Shown here: positions 15,713-23,104 of the stretch, one piece after another | Numbering within the stretch: position 1 is the first letter of the stretch | Layout of the letters: each line of letters starts with the position of its first letter | NCBI GenBank assembly: GCA_902388545.1 | Contig: CABMPS010000008.1 | Span: 1-23,104 of the forward strand | Reading direction: 5' to 3' | Origin: an uncultured Collinsella sp. | Lineage (GTDB): Bacteria; Actinomycetota; Coriobacteriia; Coriobacteriales; Coriobacteriaceae | DNA length: 23,104 bases | Notes under the pieces: model-generated | Databases searched by the model: none | Told to the model about the DNA's origin: nothing | The model's input: only the letters and a program-made list of their open reading frames with translations | Made by a program: the position numbers and the translations under genes

Positions 15713-17728
15713 CTACATCACCTCCGCGTGAGGGGTCAAACCATTTGCCTTGAGCACCTCGTCGGGGAGCTCGGAATAGAAATGCTCGGTGCCGGGCACG
15801 CGCTTGAAGACCGGACGGGTGTCCAGGCCAATACGCGGATGGCTCGAGCGGGGCGCGAAGCGATCGCCCTTGGGGAAATCGCGCGGGCTCGGAACGGCGC
15901 CGGGCACCTGGTGCAGGCGGCCCGAACCGCTCTCGATGGACAGGACGGAACCCAGAAGACCGCGGGTGTACTCGTGGATCGGGTTGGTGAGCAGCTCCTT
16001 GGTGGGCGCCTGCTCGATAACCTGACCGGCGTACATCACCGTGATGTTATGGGCGACCTCGGCGACCAGCGCCAGGTCATGCGAGACGAAGATCATGGCA
16101 AAGCCGAGCTTGGCCTGAAGGTCGTTGAGCAGCTTGATGACCTGCTTCTGGACGGTAACGTCCAGGGCGGTCGTGGGCTCGTCGCAGATGACCAGCTTGG
16201 GGTCGCGGGTAAGGGCCATAGCAATCAGAACGCGCTGACGCTGACCACCGGAAAGCTCGTGCGGATAGCTCTCGAGCGTACGCTTGGGGTCGAGGCCCAC
16301 GAGCTCCAGGAGCTCCTCGGCGCTACGGGTGCCGCCACGCTTGGTGAGCTGCTTCATCTGGGCAGAGATGAGCATGGAGGGATTGAGCGAGGACAGGGCG
16401 TCCTGATAGACCATAGCGATATCGGTACCGCGCAGGCCGAACCACTCCTTCTTACTCATCTTGAGCAGGTCGCGGCCCTCCCAGAGGACCTCGCCGGAAA
16501 GGTGCTCATCGTCGTCGGTCAGGCCCATGATGGCCAGCGTGGTGATGGACTTACCGCAACCGGACTCGCCCACCAGGCCCATGGTCTGACCAGGACGGAC
16601 GTCAAAGTTGACATGGTCGACGACGTTGATATCACCGTGATGCTCAAACTGAATGCAGAAGTCACGGACCGAGAGAATCGGTTCGACAGACTCGTCGGGC
16701 ACATGGCGATCGTCACGCTTGAGCTCGACATCGCGCAGGGCGCCAAGGCGAGCGGAGAGGGACTGGGCCTGCTCCTTGTAGGCGCGAACGGGGTCGGAGA
16801 CCAGCAGGTCGGCCTCGCGGCGCTTGGAGGAATCGGTCGGATCCAGGGCGGCGGAGGGAGCAGCGGCCATGGCGTCGGTAATGCCCTCGGAGAGGATGTT
16901 GAGCGCCAGGCAGGTGATCATGATGGCCAGGCCCGGGAACAACGCCTGCCACCAACGGCCGGCGAGCACGCCGCCGCGGGCGTCGGCGAGGATGTTGCCC
17001 CAGGTAGCGGTGGGCTCCTGGATACCAGCGCCGATGAAGGTCAGCGAAGCCTCGAAGATGATGGCGTCGGCGACTAGGGTAACGGTGAAGACCATGATCG
17101 GGGCGATGCAGTTACGCAGAACATGCTTGATCAAAATCCACGGAGCCTTGGCGCCGGAAACGATGACCGCGCGGACATAGTCCTCGCCGTACTCGGACAC
17201 GATGTTGGCGCGCACGATACGGGCAATCTGCGGAGTGTACATAAAGCCGATGGCGAAGATGATCGACGGCACGGAGTTGCCCAGGATGGAGACGAAGACG
17301 GCCGCGAGGGCGATGCCCGGGATGGACATGATGATGTCCAAGATACGCATGATCGTCTCGGAGACGGCCTTGCGCGAAACCGCTGCAAGGGCGCCCACGA
17401 CCGAGCCGCAGACCAGAGCCATGGCAGTGGCGCCAAAGCCGATAATCAGCGAGTAACGACCACCGTAGAGCATACGCGACAGAATATCGCGACCCTTATC
17501 GTCGGTACCGAAGATAAATCCGTTGCCGGGAGCCTGGCGAGCCGTAAAGATCTCGACCGGGCTATAGGGGGCAAGAAGGGGCGCCAGAATCGCAGTCAGG
17601 GCGACCAGCACCAGCACGACGGCGGCAATCTTAGAAGACAGCGTCATCTTCTTCCAGCCACCGAGCTTGAGCCCCTTGGAGGCAGCCTTCTCGAGCTGCT
17701 CGGTTTGCTTCTCTCGAATCTTTACCAT
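15713..17728 (-). CDS. Fused ABC permease-ATPase (OppC-OppD type), sialic-acid cluster
   Basis: One 671-residue protein that joins the second permease and the first ATPase. The permease half (about 1-290) has a first helix at 33-53, the FGTDDKGRD motif (73-81) typical of OppC/DppC, and an EAA loop around 179-206 (EYGEDYVRAV..GAKAP). A charged linker (about 295-345) leads to the ATPase: Walker A GESGCGKS at 387-394, signature LSGGQRQR at 492-499, Walker B LVICDEP to Glu517, and His550 of the H-loop. The tail has RFAPRSSHPRIG, where OppD-type tails usually carry paired cysteines (CxFxxRC); these are absent. The start is ATG at 17728, three bases after the permease stop. Such fusions occur in Actinobacteria. 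Confidence 0.93.
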   Translation of the reverse strand: MVKIREKQTEQLEKAASKGLKLGGWKKMTLSSKIAAVVLVLVALTAILAPLLAPYSPVEIFTARQAPGNGFIFGTDDKGRDILSRMLYGGRYSLIIGFGATAMALVCGSVVGALAAVSRKAVSETIMRILDIIMSIPGIALAAVFVSILGNSVPSIIFAIGFMYTPQIARIVRANIVSEYGEDYVRAVIVSGAKAPWILIKHVLRNCIAPIMVFTVTLVADAIIFEASLTFIGAGIQEPTATWGNILADARGGVLAGRWWQALFPGLAIMITCLALNILSEGITDAMAAAPSAALDPTDSSKRREADLLVSDPVRAYKEQAQSLSARLGALRDVELKRDDRHVPDESVEPILSVRDFCIQFEHHGDINVVDHVNFDVRPGQTMGLVGESGCGKSITTLAIMGLTDDDEHLSGEVLWEGRDLLKMSKKEWFGLRGTDIAMVYQDALSSLNPSMLISAQMKQLTKRGGTRSAEELLELVGLDPKRTLESYPHELSGGQRQRVLIAMALTRDPKLVICDEPTTALDVTVQKQVIKLLNDLQAKLGFAMIFVSHDLALVAEVAHNITVMYAGQVIEQAPTKELLTNPIHEYTRGLLGSVLSIESGSGRLHQVPGAVPSPRDFPKGDRFAPRSSHPRIGLDTRPVFKRVPGTEHFYSELPDEVLKANGLTPHAEVM

Positions 17729-17731
17729 AAT

Positions 17732-18688
17732 CTACACCGTCCTGATGCGCGGGTTGATGAGCAGGTAGAGCATGTCAACCACGATGTTGATGATGATGAA
17801 GGCAAGAGCAACGACGATAACGACGCCCTGAACCAGGTTCGCCTCGTTGCCCTGAACGCCCTGCAGAATCGCGGTGCCCATGCCGGGGAGGTTGAAGATA
17901 ACCTCGATGACGACGGCGCCGCCCATGAGGTAACCGATCTTAAGACCGAGGGTGGTGACCGGGGTGATCAGCGCATTGCGAAGAACGTTGATACCGACGA
18001 CGACCTTCTCGGGAACGCCGGCACCGCGAGCCATACGGACATAGTCCTTGTCGAGCTCCTCGACCATGGCGGTACGCACGATACGAGTCATCTGGCCCGT
18101 CAACGGAAATGCCAAGGCGATGGCGGGCATAATCATGCGGCCCAGATAACCAGCCGGATTCGTGGTGAAGTGAGGCAGAGCACCCGATGCCGGGAGCACC
18201 TTAAGGTAGGAAGAGAACAGCAGGATCAACAGAACGGCAAGCCAGAACGACGGGGTTGCCAAGCCGGCGATGGAAAAGACGCGGATCACTTGGTCCGGCC
18301 ATTTGTCGCGATACAGTGCCGCGATGACGCCGAGCAAAAACGAAACGACCGCACCGATGGCAAGGCCGATGAAGGTCAGCTGCATCGTGACGGGCAGGGC
18401 CGTGGAGATGCGCTTGGCAACGGAGTTGCGAGCAGCACCATAGGTGCCCATGTCGCCATGGATCAAATCGCCCATATAGCGCACGTAGCGCACGGGCCAG
18501 GGGTCGTCCAGACCATACTTCTCATGGTACTCGGCAACCGCCTCGGGCGAGGCACCGTCACCCAACGCCGTGTAGGCGGGGTCGGTCTTGGAGAACGACA
18601 TAAGGAAGAACACCAGGACGGTGACGCCCAATGCCATGATCGGCAGCGCCACAAGACGCCTTCCAATCAAACGTAGCAAGTTGTTCAC
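17732..18688 (-). CDS. ABC transporter permease (OppB/DppB family), sialic-acid cluster
   Basis: First membrane subunit of the importer, 318 residues. It has the usual OppB plan: the N-terminal helix RRLVALPIMALGVTVLVFFL, an extracytoplasmic loop ending GDMGTYGAARN, several further helices, and the EAA loop LDKDYVRMARGAGVPEKVV, which contacts the ATPases. The start is GTG at 18688, because AAAGGGGAG stands five bases upstream; a longer frame starting with TTG at 18721 would overlap the ribosome site. It lies 157 bp after the binding-protein gene, with hairpins in between (18729-18783), and its stop is three bases before the fused permease-ATPase. Confidence 0.92.
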   Translation of the reverse strand: MNNLLRLIGRRLVALPIMALGVTVLVFFLMSFSKTDPAYTALGDGASPEAVAEYHEKYGLDDPWPVRYVRYMGDLIHGDMGTYGAARNSVAKRISTALPVTMQLTFIGLAIGAVVSFLLGVIAALYRDKWPDQVIRVFSIAGLATPSFWLAVLLILLFSSYLKVLPASGALPHFTTNPAGYLGRMIMPAIALAFPLTGQMTRIVRTAMVEELDKDYVRMARGAGVPEKVVVGINVLRNALITPVTTLGLKIGYLMGGAVVIEVIFNLPGMGTAILQGVQGNEANLVQGVVIVVALAFIIINIVVDMLYLLINPRIRTV

Positions 18689-18728
18689 GTTCTCTCCCCT
18701 TTCTTTTGTCGGTAGGACCAACTGGTAT

Positions 18729-18746
18729 ATGAGTACGGATACTCAT
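18729..18746 (-). repeat. Small perfect inverted repeat upstream of the permease gene
   Basis: ATGAGTA / TACTCAT around CGGA, directly beside the larger hairpin 18750-18783 and about 40 bp before the GTG start. It may be part of the attenuator or an operator. Confidence 0.4.
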
Positions 18747-18749
18747 TAC

Positions 18750-18783
18750 AAGACCCGAGCGACATCGAGGTCGCCCGGGTCTT
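18750..18783 (-). terminator. Hairpin between solute-binding protein and permease genes, sialic-acid cluster
   Basis: A 14-bp stem (AAGACCCGGGCGAC / GTCGCTCGGGTCTT, one mismatch) with a 6-base loop, 62 bp after the binding-protein stop. On the minus strand the following bases are GTAATG, so it is at most a leaky terminator. That fits the need for far more binding protein than permease. On the plus strand it is followed by TGTTT, but no plus-strand gene exists here. Confidence 0.55.
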
Positions 18784-18845
18784 TGTTTCAACTATGAGGA
18801 TACGGTCCCAACGACCGACATCCTGCATACAGACTCAAGCGAGTC

Positions 18846-20459
18846 TTACGCCTTGACGGTCGCAACGCCCCTGAAGGACATGCTCGTCGTGCCGATGCCC
18901 TTGAAGCCATCGAGGGCCTCGCCGTTGGGCGCAGTGGACGGATCGTCCCAGGAAGCGGAGACGGTCTTGACGTGGACAACGGGGTACAGAACGGCGTTGT
19001 CGGCAATGATGTCGAAGCACTCGTTCCACTTCTTCTGCTGCTCGTCGCCCTCGGCGGCAAGAGCCTCGTCCATGAGACTGTGGAGCTTCTGCCACTCAGC
19101 GGACTCCTTCCACGGGCAACGGGTCTGCATCCAGACGTTGTCGCCGTACCACCAGTTGAGCAGCAGGTCGGGGTCGGCGCCGAAGCAGGAAGGATCGCCA
19201 GGGGCAAGGAGGATATCGTAGGCCTCGCCGCCGTCGATGGCAGCGTAGGTGGCCGGCGAGGTATCGGTCTGGATGGTCACATCGAAGCCGAGAGCGTCGA
19301 GGTCGTTCTTGACCTGGGCGGCCATGCCCTTAATCTGCTCGTTGTCGGTGGTGCGCAGGGTGATGGCACCCGGGGTGATGCCAGACTCCTCGATGAGCTT
19401 CTTAGCCTTCTTGGCGTCGGTCTTGTACACCGTGGAAGCCTCATGATAGTTGGTGAAGCTCTTGGGCAGGTAGCAGCTGGCAGCGGTGGCAAGGCCGGCG
19501 AAGGTGTTGCTGACCATCTTCTCGGTGTCGAGCGCATACATGACAGCCTGACGGACCTTGACGTTGTTCCAAGGCTCCTTGGCGACGTTGAACATGATGA
19601 AGCGGGTGCCGAAACCCTGAACGTTATCGATCTTGCAGCCGGCGCTCTCGAGCTGGTCGACGGCGTCAGCGGTAACGAGCTCCATAACGAGCGTGGAGCC
19701 CTCCTGCTGAGCGGTAACGCGAGCGGTGGGGTCGGTCAGGATGCTGTACTGGATCTTCTTATCCTCGGCAGCATACTCACCGTTGTACTCGGGGTTGGGA
19801 ACCAGGGTGATCTCGGTATCGGAGATAGAGTCGTACATCCAGGGGCCGGAGCCGATCGGCTGCTTGGCGCGATCCTCCTCGGTCTGGGTGGCCGGGGTAA
19901 CGCGGACGATGGCCAGACGATCCTTGAGCAGGGAGAAGTTGGGGACCTTGGTCTTGACCGTCACGGTGCTGGCGTCCTTGGCCTCGATGGACTCGAAGGG
20001 CTGGAAGAACGGAGCATAGGTAGCGGAAGCGGCGCAAGCGGTGTAGGAAGCCACAACGTCGTCAGCGGTGACCTCGGTGCCATCGGAGAACTTGGCGCCC
20101 TTGCGGATGGTGACCTCGAAAGTGGTGTCGTCCACAGACTTGGGATCGTCGGTGGCGAGCTCGTTGAAGGTGCTGTAGTCGTGGTAATCGATGCCGTAGA
20201 GGCCCTCGACGACGTGCCAGTTAGCACCCAGGCCCACAGCGGAGCCGGTGCTGGCGGGATCGAAGCTGGACGGAGCGTAAGCGGAACCAGCGGTGATCAC
20301 GCCGCCGCCACGGTTGGCGGAATCGGTGGAACCGGAAGCGGAACCCTCGTCGCTAGAGCTGCCACCGCAGCCGGTGAGACCAAGCCCTGCGACAGCAGCG
20401 ACGCTGCCGGTGAGGCCGAGGAACGAACGCCTGGACATACCCTTGTTGATGATGGCCAT
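18846..20459 (-). CDS. Solute-binding lipoprotein of peptide-type ABC importer, probable sialic-acid binder
   Basis: Extracellular binding subunit, 537 residues, SBP_bac_5 family. The N-terminus has a near-ideal twin-arginine motif (SRRSFLG, residues 9-15) and a lipobox LTGC (Cys31), so it should be exported folded and anchored by lipid. A Ser/Gly-rich linker follows, then the mature domain (SSFDPASTGSAVG.., VTIRKGAKFSDGTEVTADDV, GSGPWMYD). The start is ATG at 20459 with AGGAGA five bases upstream. It is the first gene of the cluster that ends with nanA-nanK-nanE, so sialic acid is the likely ligand; sialic-acid importers of this peptide-type class are known (SatABCD of Haemophilus ducreyi, SiaEFGI of Corynebacterium glutamicum). 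The ligand call is inference from context; the family itself is clear. Confidence 0.9.
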   Translation of the reverse strand: MAIINKGMSRRSFLGLTGSVAAVAGLGLTGCGGSSSDEGSASGSTDSANRGGGVITAGSAYAPSSFDPASTGSAVGLGANWHVVEGLYGIDYHDYSTFNELATDDPKSVDDTTFEVTIRKGAKFSDGTEVTADDVVASYTACAASATYAPFFQPFESIEAKDASTVTVKTKVPNFSLLKDRLAIVRVTPATQTEEDRAKQPIGSGPWMYDSISDTEITLVPNPEYNGEYAAEDKKIQYSILTDPTARVTAQQEGSTLVMELVTADAVDQLESAGCKIDNVQGFGTRFIMFNVAKEPWNNVKVRQAVMYALDTEKMVSNTFAGLATAASCYLPKSFTNYHEASTVYKTDAKKAKKLIEESGITPGAITLRTTDNEQIKGMAAQVKNDLDALGFDVTIQTDTSPATYAAIDGGEAYDILLAPGDPSCFGADPDLLLNWWYGDNVWMQTRCPWKESAEWQKLHSLMDEALAAEGDEQQKKWNECFDIIADNAVLYPVVHVKTVSASWDDPSTAPNGEALDGFKGIGTTSMSFRGVATVKA

Positions 20460-20595
20460 GTCTTCTCCTATCAATAGAGAATCTTACCCGGGAGCACCTA
20501 GACGCGCCCCCGCGCAACTTGCGGACGATATATACCTTACCTACCGACGAACCCAACTGAGGTGCCGCGCTCGGCGACCGATACATACATACGCT

Positions 20596-20634
20596 TGAAC
20601 GGTATTTACTACCGTTCACCGAATTCATTGACAA
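20596..20634 (-). promoter_or_regulatory. Promoter and operator candidate of the sialic-acid cluster
   Basis: A perfect inverted repeat at 20596-20618 has 9-bp arms TGAACGGTA and TACCGTTCA with spacer TTTAC. On the minus strand TTGTCA (20634-20629) stands 17 bases before TAGTAA (20611-20606), so the repeat covers the -10 box and start point, the classic place for a repressor. The leader to the first start codon would be about 140 bases. The -10 match is poor, the repeat itself is beyond doubt. The regulator is not encoded in this window. Confidence 0.65.
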
Positions 20635-20772
20635 ACGATTCGCCAGACAGTATGTATCGACGAGGTGAGATATCAGTCTTCGTCAACCCGCAGGATAGCA
20701 GGGTTGTTCACCATGGCTAGTCAAACGTTTTAGCGTTAATTAAACCCGAAATCGGCTGGTAATCGCCGTGAA

Positions 20773-20803
20773 ATACATGATTGAAAATCACGCAATCATG
20801 TAT
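20773..20803 (-). repeat. AT-rich inverted repeat after uvrC
   Basis: Perfect 11-bp arms ATACATGATTG / CAATCATGTAT with a 9-base spacer, 22 bp after the uvrC stop. It could act as a weak terminator, though only TTC follows on the minus strand, or as a regulator site. Confidence 0.5.
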
Positions 20804-20824
20804 ATCAGTTGTTTAGAGGCGTGT

Positions 20825-22765
20825 TTAGTTTTCGGATTGCTTTGCCGCCATCTCGGAGCGCTCGGCATTCCACGCAACAAGTGCCTCGTGGACCGCTTTG
20901 GCGACATCGGCAGGAATGCCTCGAACTTCCGCGATCTCTTGCTCGCTCGCCGCGCGCAAACGCTTCATCGAGCCAAAATGGCGCATAAGGGCACGTTTTC
21001 TGGTGGGCCCCACGCCAGGAACGTCATCGAGTACCGAAACTGTCATGGCCTTGTCGCGCAATTCACGATGGAACGTGATAGCAAATCGGTGGGACTCATC
21101 GCGCACCTGTTTAATTAGATAGAGCGAGGCAGACCCGGTCGGCAGCACGACGGGAGTCTCGTCCCAAGGCACAAAAACTTCCTCATCGGCCTTCGCCAAG
21201 CCACAAACTGGTATATCGAGCCCAAGAGCCTCAAGTTGCTTGATCGCAGCGGTCAATTGCGGCTTACCGCCATCGACAACGGTTGCAGCGGGGCACGAGC
21301 CAAAGCGCTCGTCGGCCATGCGCTCGGGAGCATAGCGTCGTCCCAAAACCTCGGACATCGACACGAAGTCGTTTGCCTCATCCAATTCGGCCTGGATTTT
21401 AAAACGACGATACTGGCTCTTGTCGGCGCGCCCGTTGGTAAACACCACCATCGAGGCGACCGTAAAGGTGCCATGCAGCGTCGAGATATCGAAGCACTCG
21501 ATACGCAACGGCGGCCATGGCAGCGCCAACGCACTTTCGAGCTCCAGGAGCGCTTGATTGGTGCGGTCGTCAGCGTACCCCGTTCGCATCATGTAGCGCA
21601 TGAGGGCATGGCGCGCATTTTTGGATGCCATATCGAGCAGACGGTGCTTTTCGCCACGCTGCGGCCTATGGAGATGGCAGGAACGCTCACGCTTGCCCGC
21701 AAGCCACTCCCCCAGCGCCTCCGCATCCTCAAGCTCGACGGAAAGGTTGACCTCAGCTGGAATATCAGCCGTCTCGTCGTAATAGCGCTTAAGAAAGCCC
21801 GACTGGAGCTCTTCCTCGTCAACATCAAGACCCTTGTCGAGAACGAACTCGCAGGTGCGAACTGTTCGGCCCTCGCGAACGACGAAGACGCAAGCGGCGG
21901 AGATGGTCTCCTCGCGATAGAAACCGATGACATCGATATCGACACTGGAGGGAAAAACGACTTGCTGACGATCGTCCAGACCCCTGATGACCTCCAAACG
22001 ACGTTTGACGCGTGCCGCGCGCTCAAAGTCGAGCGCCTCAGCGGCATCCGTCATCTCGGAGGTCAGCTCATCGACGACATCCTTGCGATGGCCCGACAAA
22101 AAGCGCTCGACACGCTTGACGTTCTTGGCATAGTCTGCCGGGGAAATCGCGCCGACACACGCACCTGGGCCGCGCCCGACATGGTAGTCAAAGCAGGGGC
22201 GCCCGTTTTGCGCGCAAATCATATTGACGATGTCTTCCTCGCCCTTGTGGGACTCGACGATACGGCGACAACGACGCCACTCCGCACAGGATGCGGAGCA
22301 GATGGGGATAACCTTGCGCAGCGTATCTATCGTCTCACGTGCCGCGCGGCTATCGGTATAAGGTCCAAAATAGCGCGTTCCCGGCTTATGACGCTCACGC
22401 GTGTATTTGATAGCGGGATACAGGTCGCCCTTTGTAATGGCGATAAAGGGGTAGCTCTTGTCATCCTTGAGGTCGACGTTAAAGTACGGATGGTACTGAC
22501 CAATCAAATTGCGCTCGAGCACCAACGCCTCGTGCTCGGTCTCCACCACGATATAGTCAAAGCTCGCCACCAGCTGCATCATCAGCGGGATCTTCTGGCG
22601 CTCGTCCTGCAGCGTCACGTACTGACGCATACGGGCGCGCAGGTTTTTCGCCTTGCCCACGTAGATGACATCGCCCTTGGCGTCTTTCCAAAGGTAGCAG
22701 CCGGGCTGCGTGGGAACGCGCGAAACCTGCTCGGCAAGCGTTGGAATGTTGTCGTGACCGGCCAC
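20825..22765 (-). CDS. uvrC: Excinuclease ABC subunit C
   Basis: Dual-incision nuclease of nucleotide excision repair, 646 residues. The N-terminal GIY-YIG nuclease (about residues 20-96) has GCYLWKD and VIYVGKAKNLRARMRQY. The UVR domain (about 235-265) has ALDFERAARVKRRLE. The RNase H-like second nuclease has IECFDISTLHGTFTVASMV. Tandem helix-hairpin-helix motifs end the protein (DDVPGVGPTRKRALMRHFGS, EVRGIPADVAKAVHEAL). The cysteine region is unusual: one of the four expected iron-sulphur ligands is Gly, and an upstream insertion brings extra cysteines. I prefer GTG at 22765 because AAGTAGGTG lies ideally upstream; GTG at 22771, directly after the preceding stop, would overlap that site. 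It is co-transcribed with the murJ-like gene. Confidence 0.96.
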   Translation of the reverse strand: MAGHDNIPTLAEQVSRVPTQPGCYLWKDAKGDVIYVGKAKNLRARMRQYVTLQDERQKIPLMMQLVASFDYIVVETEHEALVLERNLIGQYHPYFNVDLKDDKSYPFIAITKGDLYPAIKYTRERHKPGTRYFGPYTDSRAARETIDTLRKVIPICSASCAEWRRCRRIVESHKGEEDIVNMICAQNGRPCFDYHVGRGPGACVGAISPADYAKNVKRVERFLSGHRKDVVDELTSEMTDAAEALDFERAARVKRRLEVIRGLDDRQQVVFPSSVDIDVIGFYREETISAACVFVVREGRTVRTCEFVLDKGLDVDEEELQSGFLKRYYDETADIPAEVNLSVELEDAEALGEWLAGKRERSCHLHRPQRGEKHRLLDMASKNARHALMRYMMRTGYADDRTNQALLELESALALPWPPLRIECFDISTLHGTFTVASMVVFTNGRADKSQYRRFKIQAELDEANDFVSMSEVLGRRYAPERMADERFGSCPAATVVDGGKPQLTAAIKQLEALGLDIPVCGLAKADEEVFVPWDETPVVLPTGSASLYLIKQVRDESHRFAITFHRELRDKAMTVSVLDDVPGVGPTRKRALMRHFGSMKRLRAASEQEIAEVRGIPADVAKAVHEALVAWNAERSEMAAKQSEN

Positions 22766-22771
22766 GCGCAC

Positions 22772-23104
22772 CTACTTGCGACGAATCAGCGCCGAGACCT
22801 CGGGCATCTTAAGGACGACGGCAAGGCCAAAGGTAACAGCAAGCGAGACGACACCCGCAACGCAAACGTAGCCAAGAGTAATCAGAATCGAGCCGCCAAG
22901 TGCCCCGACAAAGTGCTCAAGCGCCCACATGACGCCGGCGCCTGCGGCAGCACCCAGGCCACCGAGCAAAAGGCCAAAGAACCCGCCATGCAGGATAGAT
23001 TTGACCTGAAGACCACGCAGGCGACGACGCAGCCACCACAGCGAGCAACCGACCAAGATCACGTAGTCGACGACATACGAAAGCGCGATTGCCGGCATAC
23101 CGAA
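22772..23104 (-). CDS. murJ: MurJ-like lipid II flippase, C-terminal fragment
   Basis: Only the last 110 residues are inside the window; the gene runs past its upper edge. The fragment begins FGMPAIALSYVVDY, which matches the start of a late helix in MurJ proteins (FGxxGIALGxS style), followed by an arginine-rich loop WWLRRRLRGL. Two further hydrophobic helices and a basic C-terminus (ALIRRK) follow. MurJ flips the peptidoglycan precursor lipid II across the membrane. The fragment is short, so another flippase or polysaccharide exporter of the same superfamily is possible. The stop TAG touches the first possible start codon of uvrC. Confidence 0.7.
   Translation of the reverse strand, partial: FGMPAIALSYVVDYVILVGCSLWWLRRRLRGLQVKSILHGGFFGLLLGGLGAAAGAGVMWALEHFVGALGGSILITLGYVCVAGVVSLAVTFGLAVVLKMPEVSALIRRK

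Larger units (their letters stand above)
20460..20824 (-). other. Non-coding control region between uvrC and the sialic-acid cluster
   Basis: 365 bp without a credible gene on either strand. It holds the inverted repeat after uvrC (20773-20803), an AAACGTTT core at 20723-20730, a CAACCC / GGGTTG inverted repeat around 20683-20705, the 23-bp operator candidate (20596-20618) and a second -10-like TATATA (20529-20534) with TTGGGT 16 bases before it on the minus strand. The base composition is richer in A/T than the genes on either side. Confidence 0.7.

Noticed and set aside
14663..17077. Plus-strand open frame of 804 codons, antisense to the transporter genes
   Set aside because: It mirrors well-supported minus-strand genes, has a low-complexity Gly/Leu/Asp/Val-rich composition typical of the antisense of GC-biased codons, and no family motif.
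20673..20714. Small minus-strand frame of 13 codons (MVNNPAILRVDED) upstream of the sialic-acid cluster
   Set aside because: No ribosome site, very short, and it overlaps the CAACCC / GGGTTG repeat; a leader peptide cannot be supported.
1..23104. CRISPR arrays, tRNA or rRNA genes, insertion sequences, phage genes
   Set aside because: No spaced direct repeats, cloverleaf structures, transposase or integrase motifs were found on either strand.

Overview
The window reads as a chromosomal segment of a high-GC gut actinobacterium. A member of the Coriobacteriia close to Collinsella is my best guess. The guess rests on the actinobacterial gene neighbourhood (uvrC, rapZ, whiA, gap, pgk, tpiA, secG), the Arg-type P-loop of RapZ, twin-arginine lipoprotein signals and the strong GC bias of third codon positions. 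The species is inferred, not shown. Every gene I support lies on the minus strand, so transcription runs from high to low coordinates; long plus-strand frames are mirror images of these genes.

In the order of transcription: 23104-22772 is the C-terminal end of a MurJ-like lipid II flippase, followed directly by uvrC. Then comes a 365-bp non-coding region with an almost certain operator (perfect 9-5-9 inverted repeat at 20596-20618). A 10.4-kb cluster follows (20459-10083) that looks like one sialic-acid uptake and breakdown unit: Tat/lipoprotein solute-binding protein, permease, permease-ATPase fusion, second ATPase, an AXE1-family esterase, a degenerate copy of that esterase, nanA, nanK and nanE. 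nanE carries a frameshift. A terminator closes the cluster and stands only 30 bp before rapZ.

The ancestral housekeeping block then resumes: rapZ-whiA (without the usual yvcK between them), gap (own promoter region and terminator), pgk-tpiA-gpmI (tightly packed, with overlaps or gaps of a few bases, own terminator) and secG (own terminator). The window ends with a second, unrelated peptide-type ABC system: a solute-binding lipoprotein (2545-869) and the start of its permease (718-1, cut by the window edge).

Functionally, the central cluster would import free sialic acid, remove O-acetyl groups, cleave it to pyruvate and ManNAc (NanA), phosphorylate ManNAc (NanK) and epimerise ManNAc-6-P to GlcNAc-6-P (NanE), feeding the lower glycolytic genes next door (gap, pgk, tpiA, gpmI). 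The main points of interest are the insertion of this cluster into the uvrC-rapZ neighbourhood, the catalytically dead esterase paralogue, the nanE frameshift with a 16-base imperfect duplication, the operator candidate, and an AAAACGTT motif shared by three promoter regions. I saw no RNA genes, CRISPR array, insertion sequence or phage genes.
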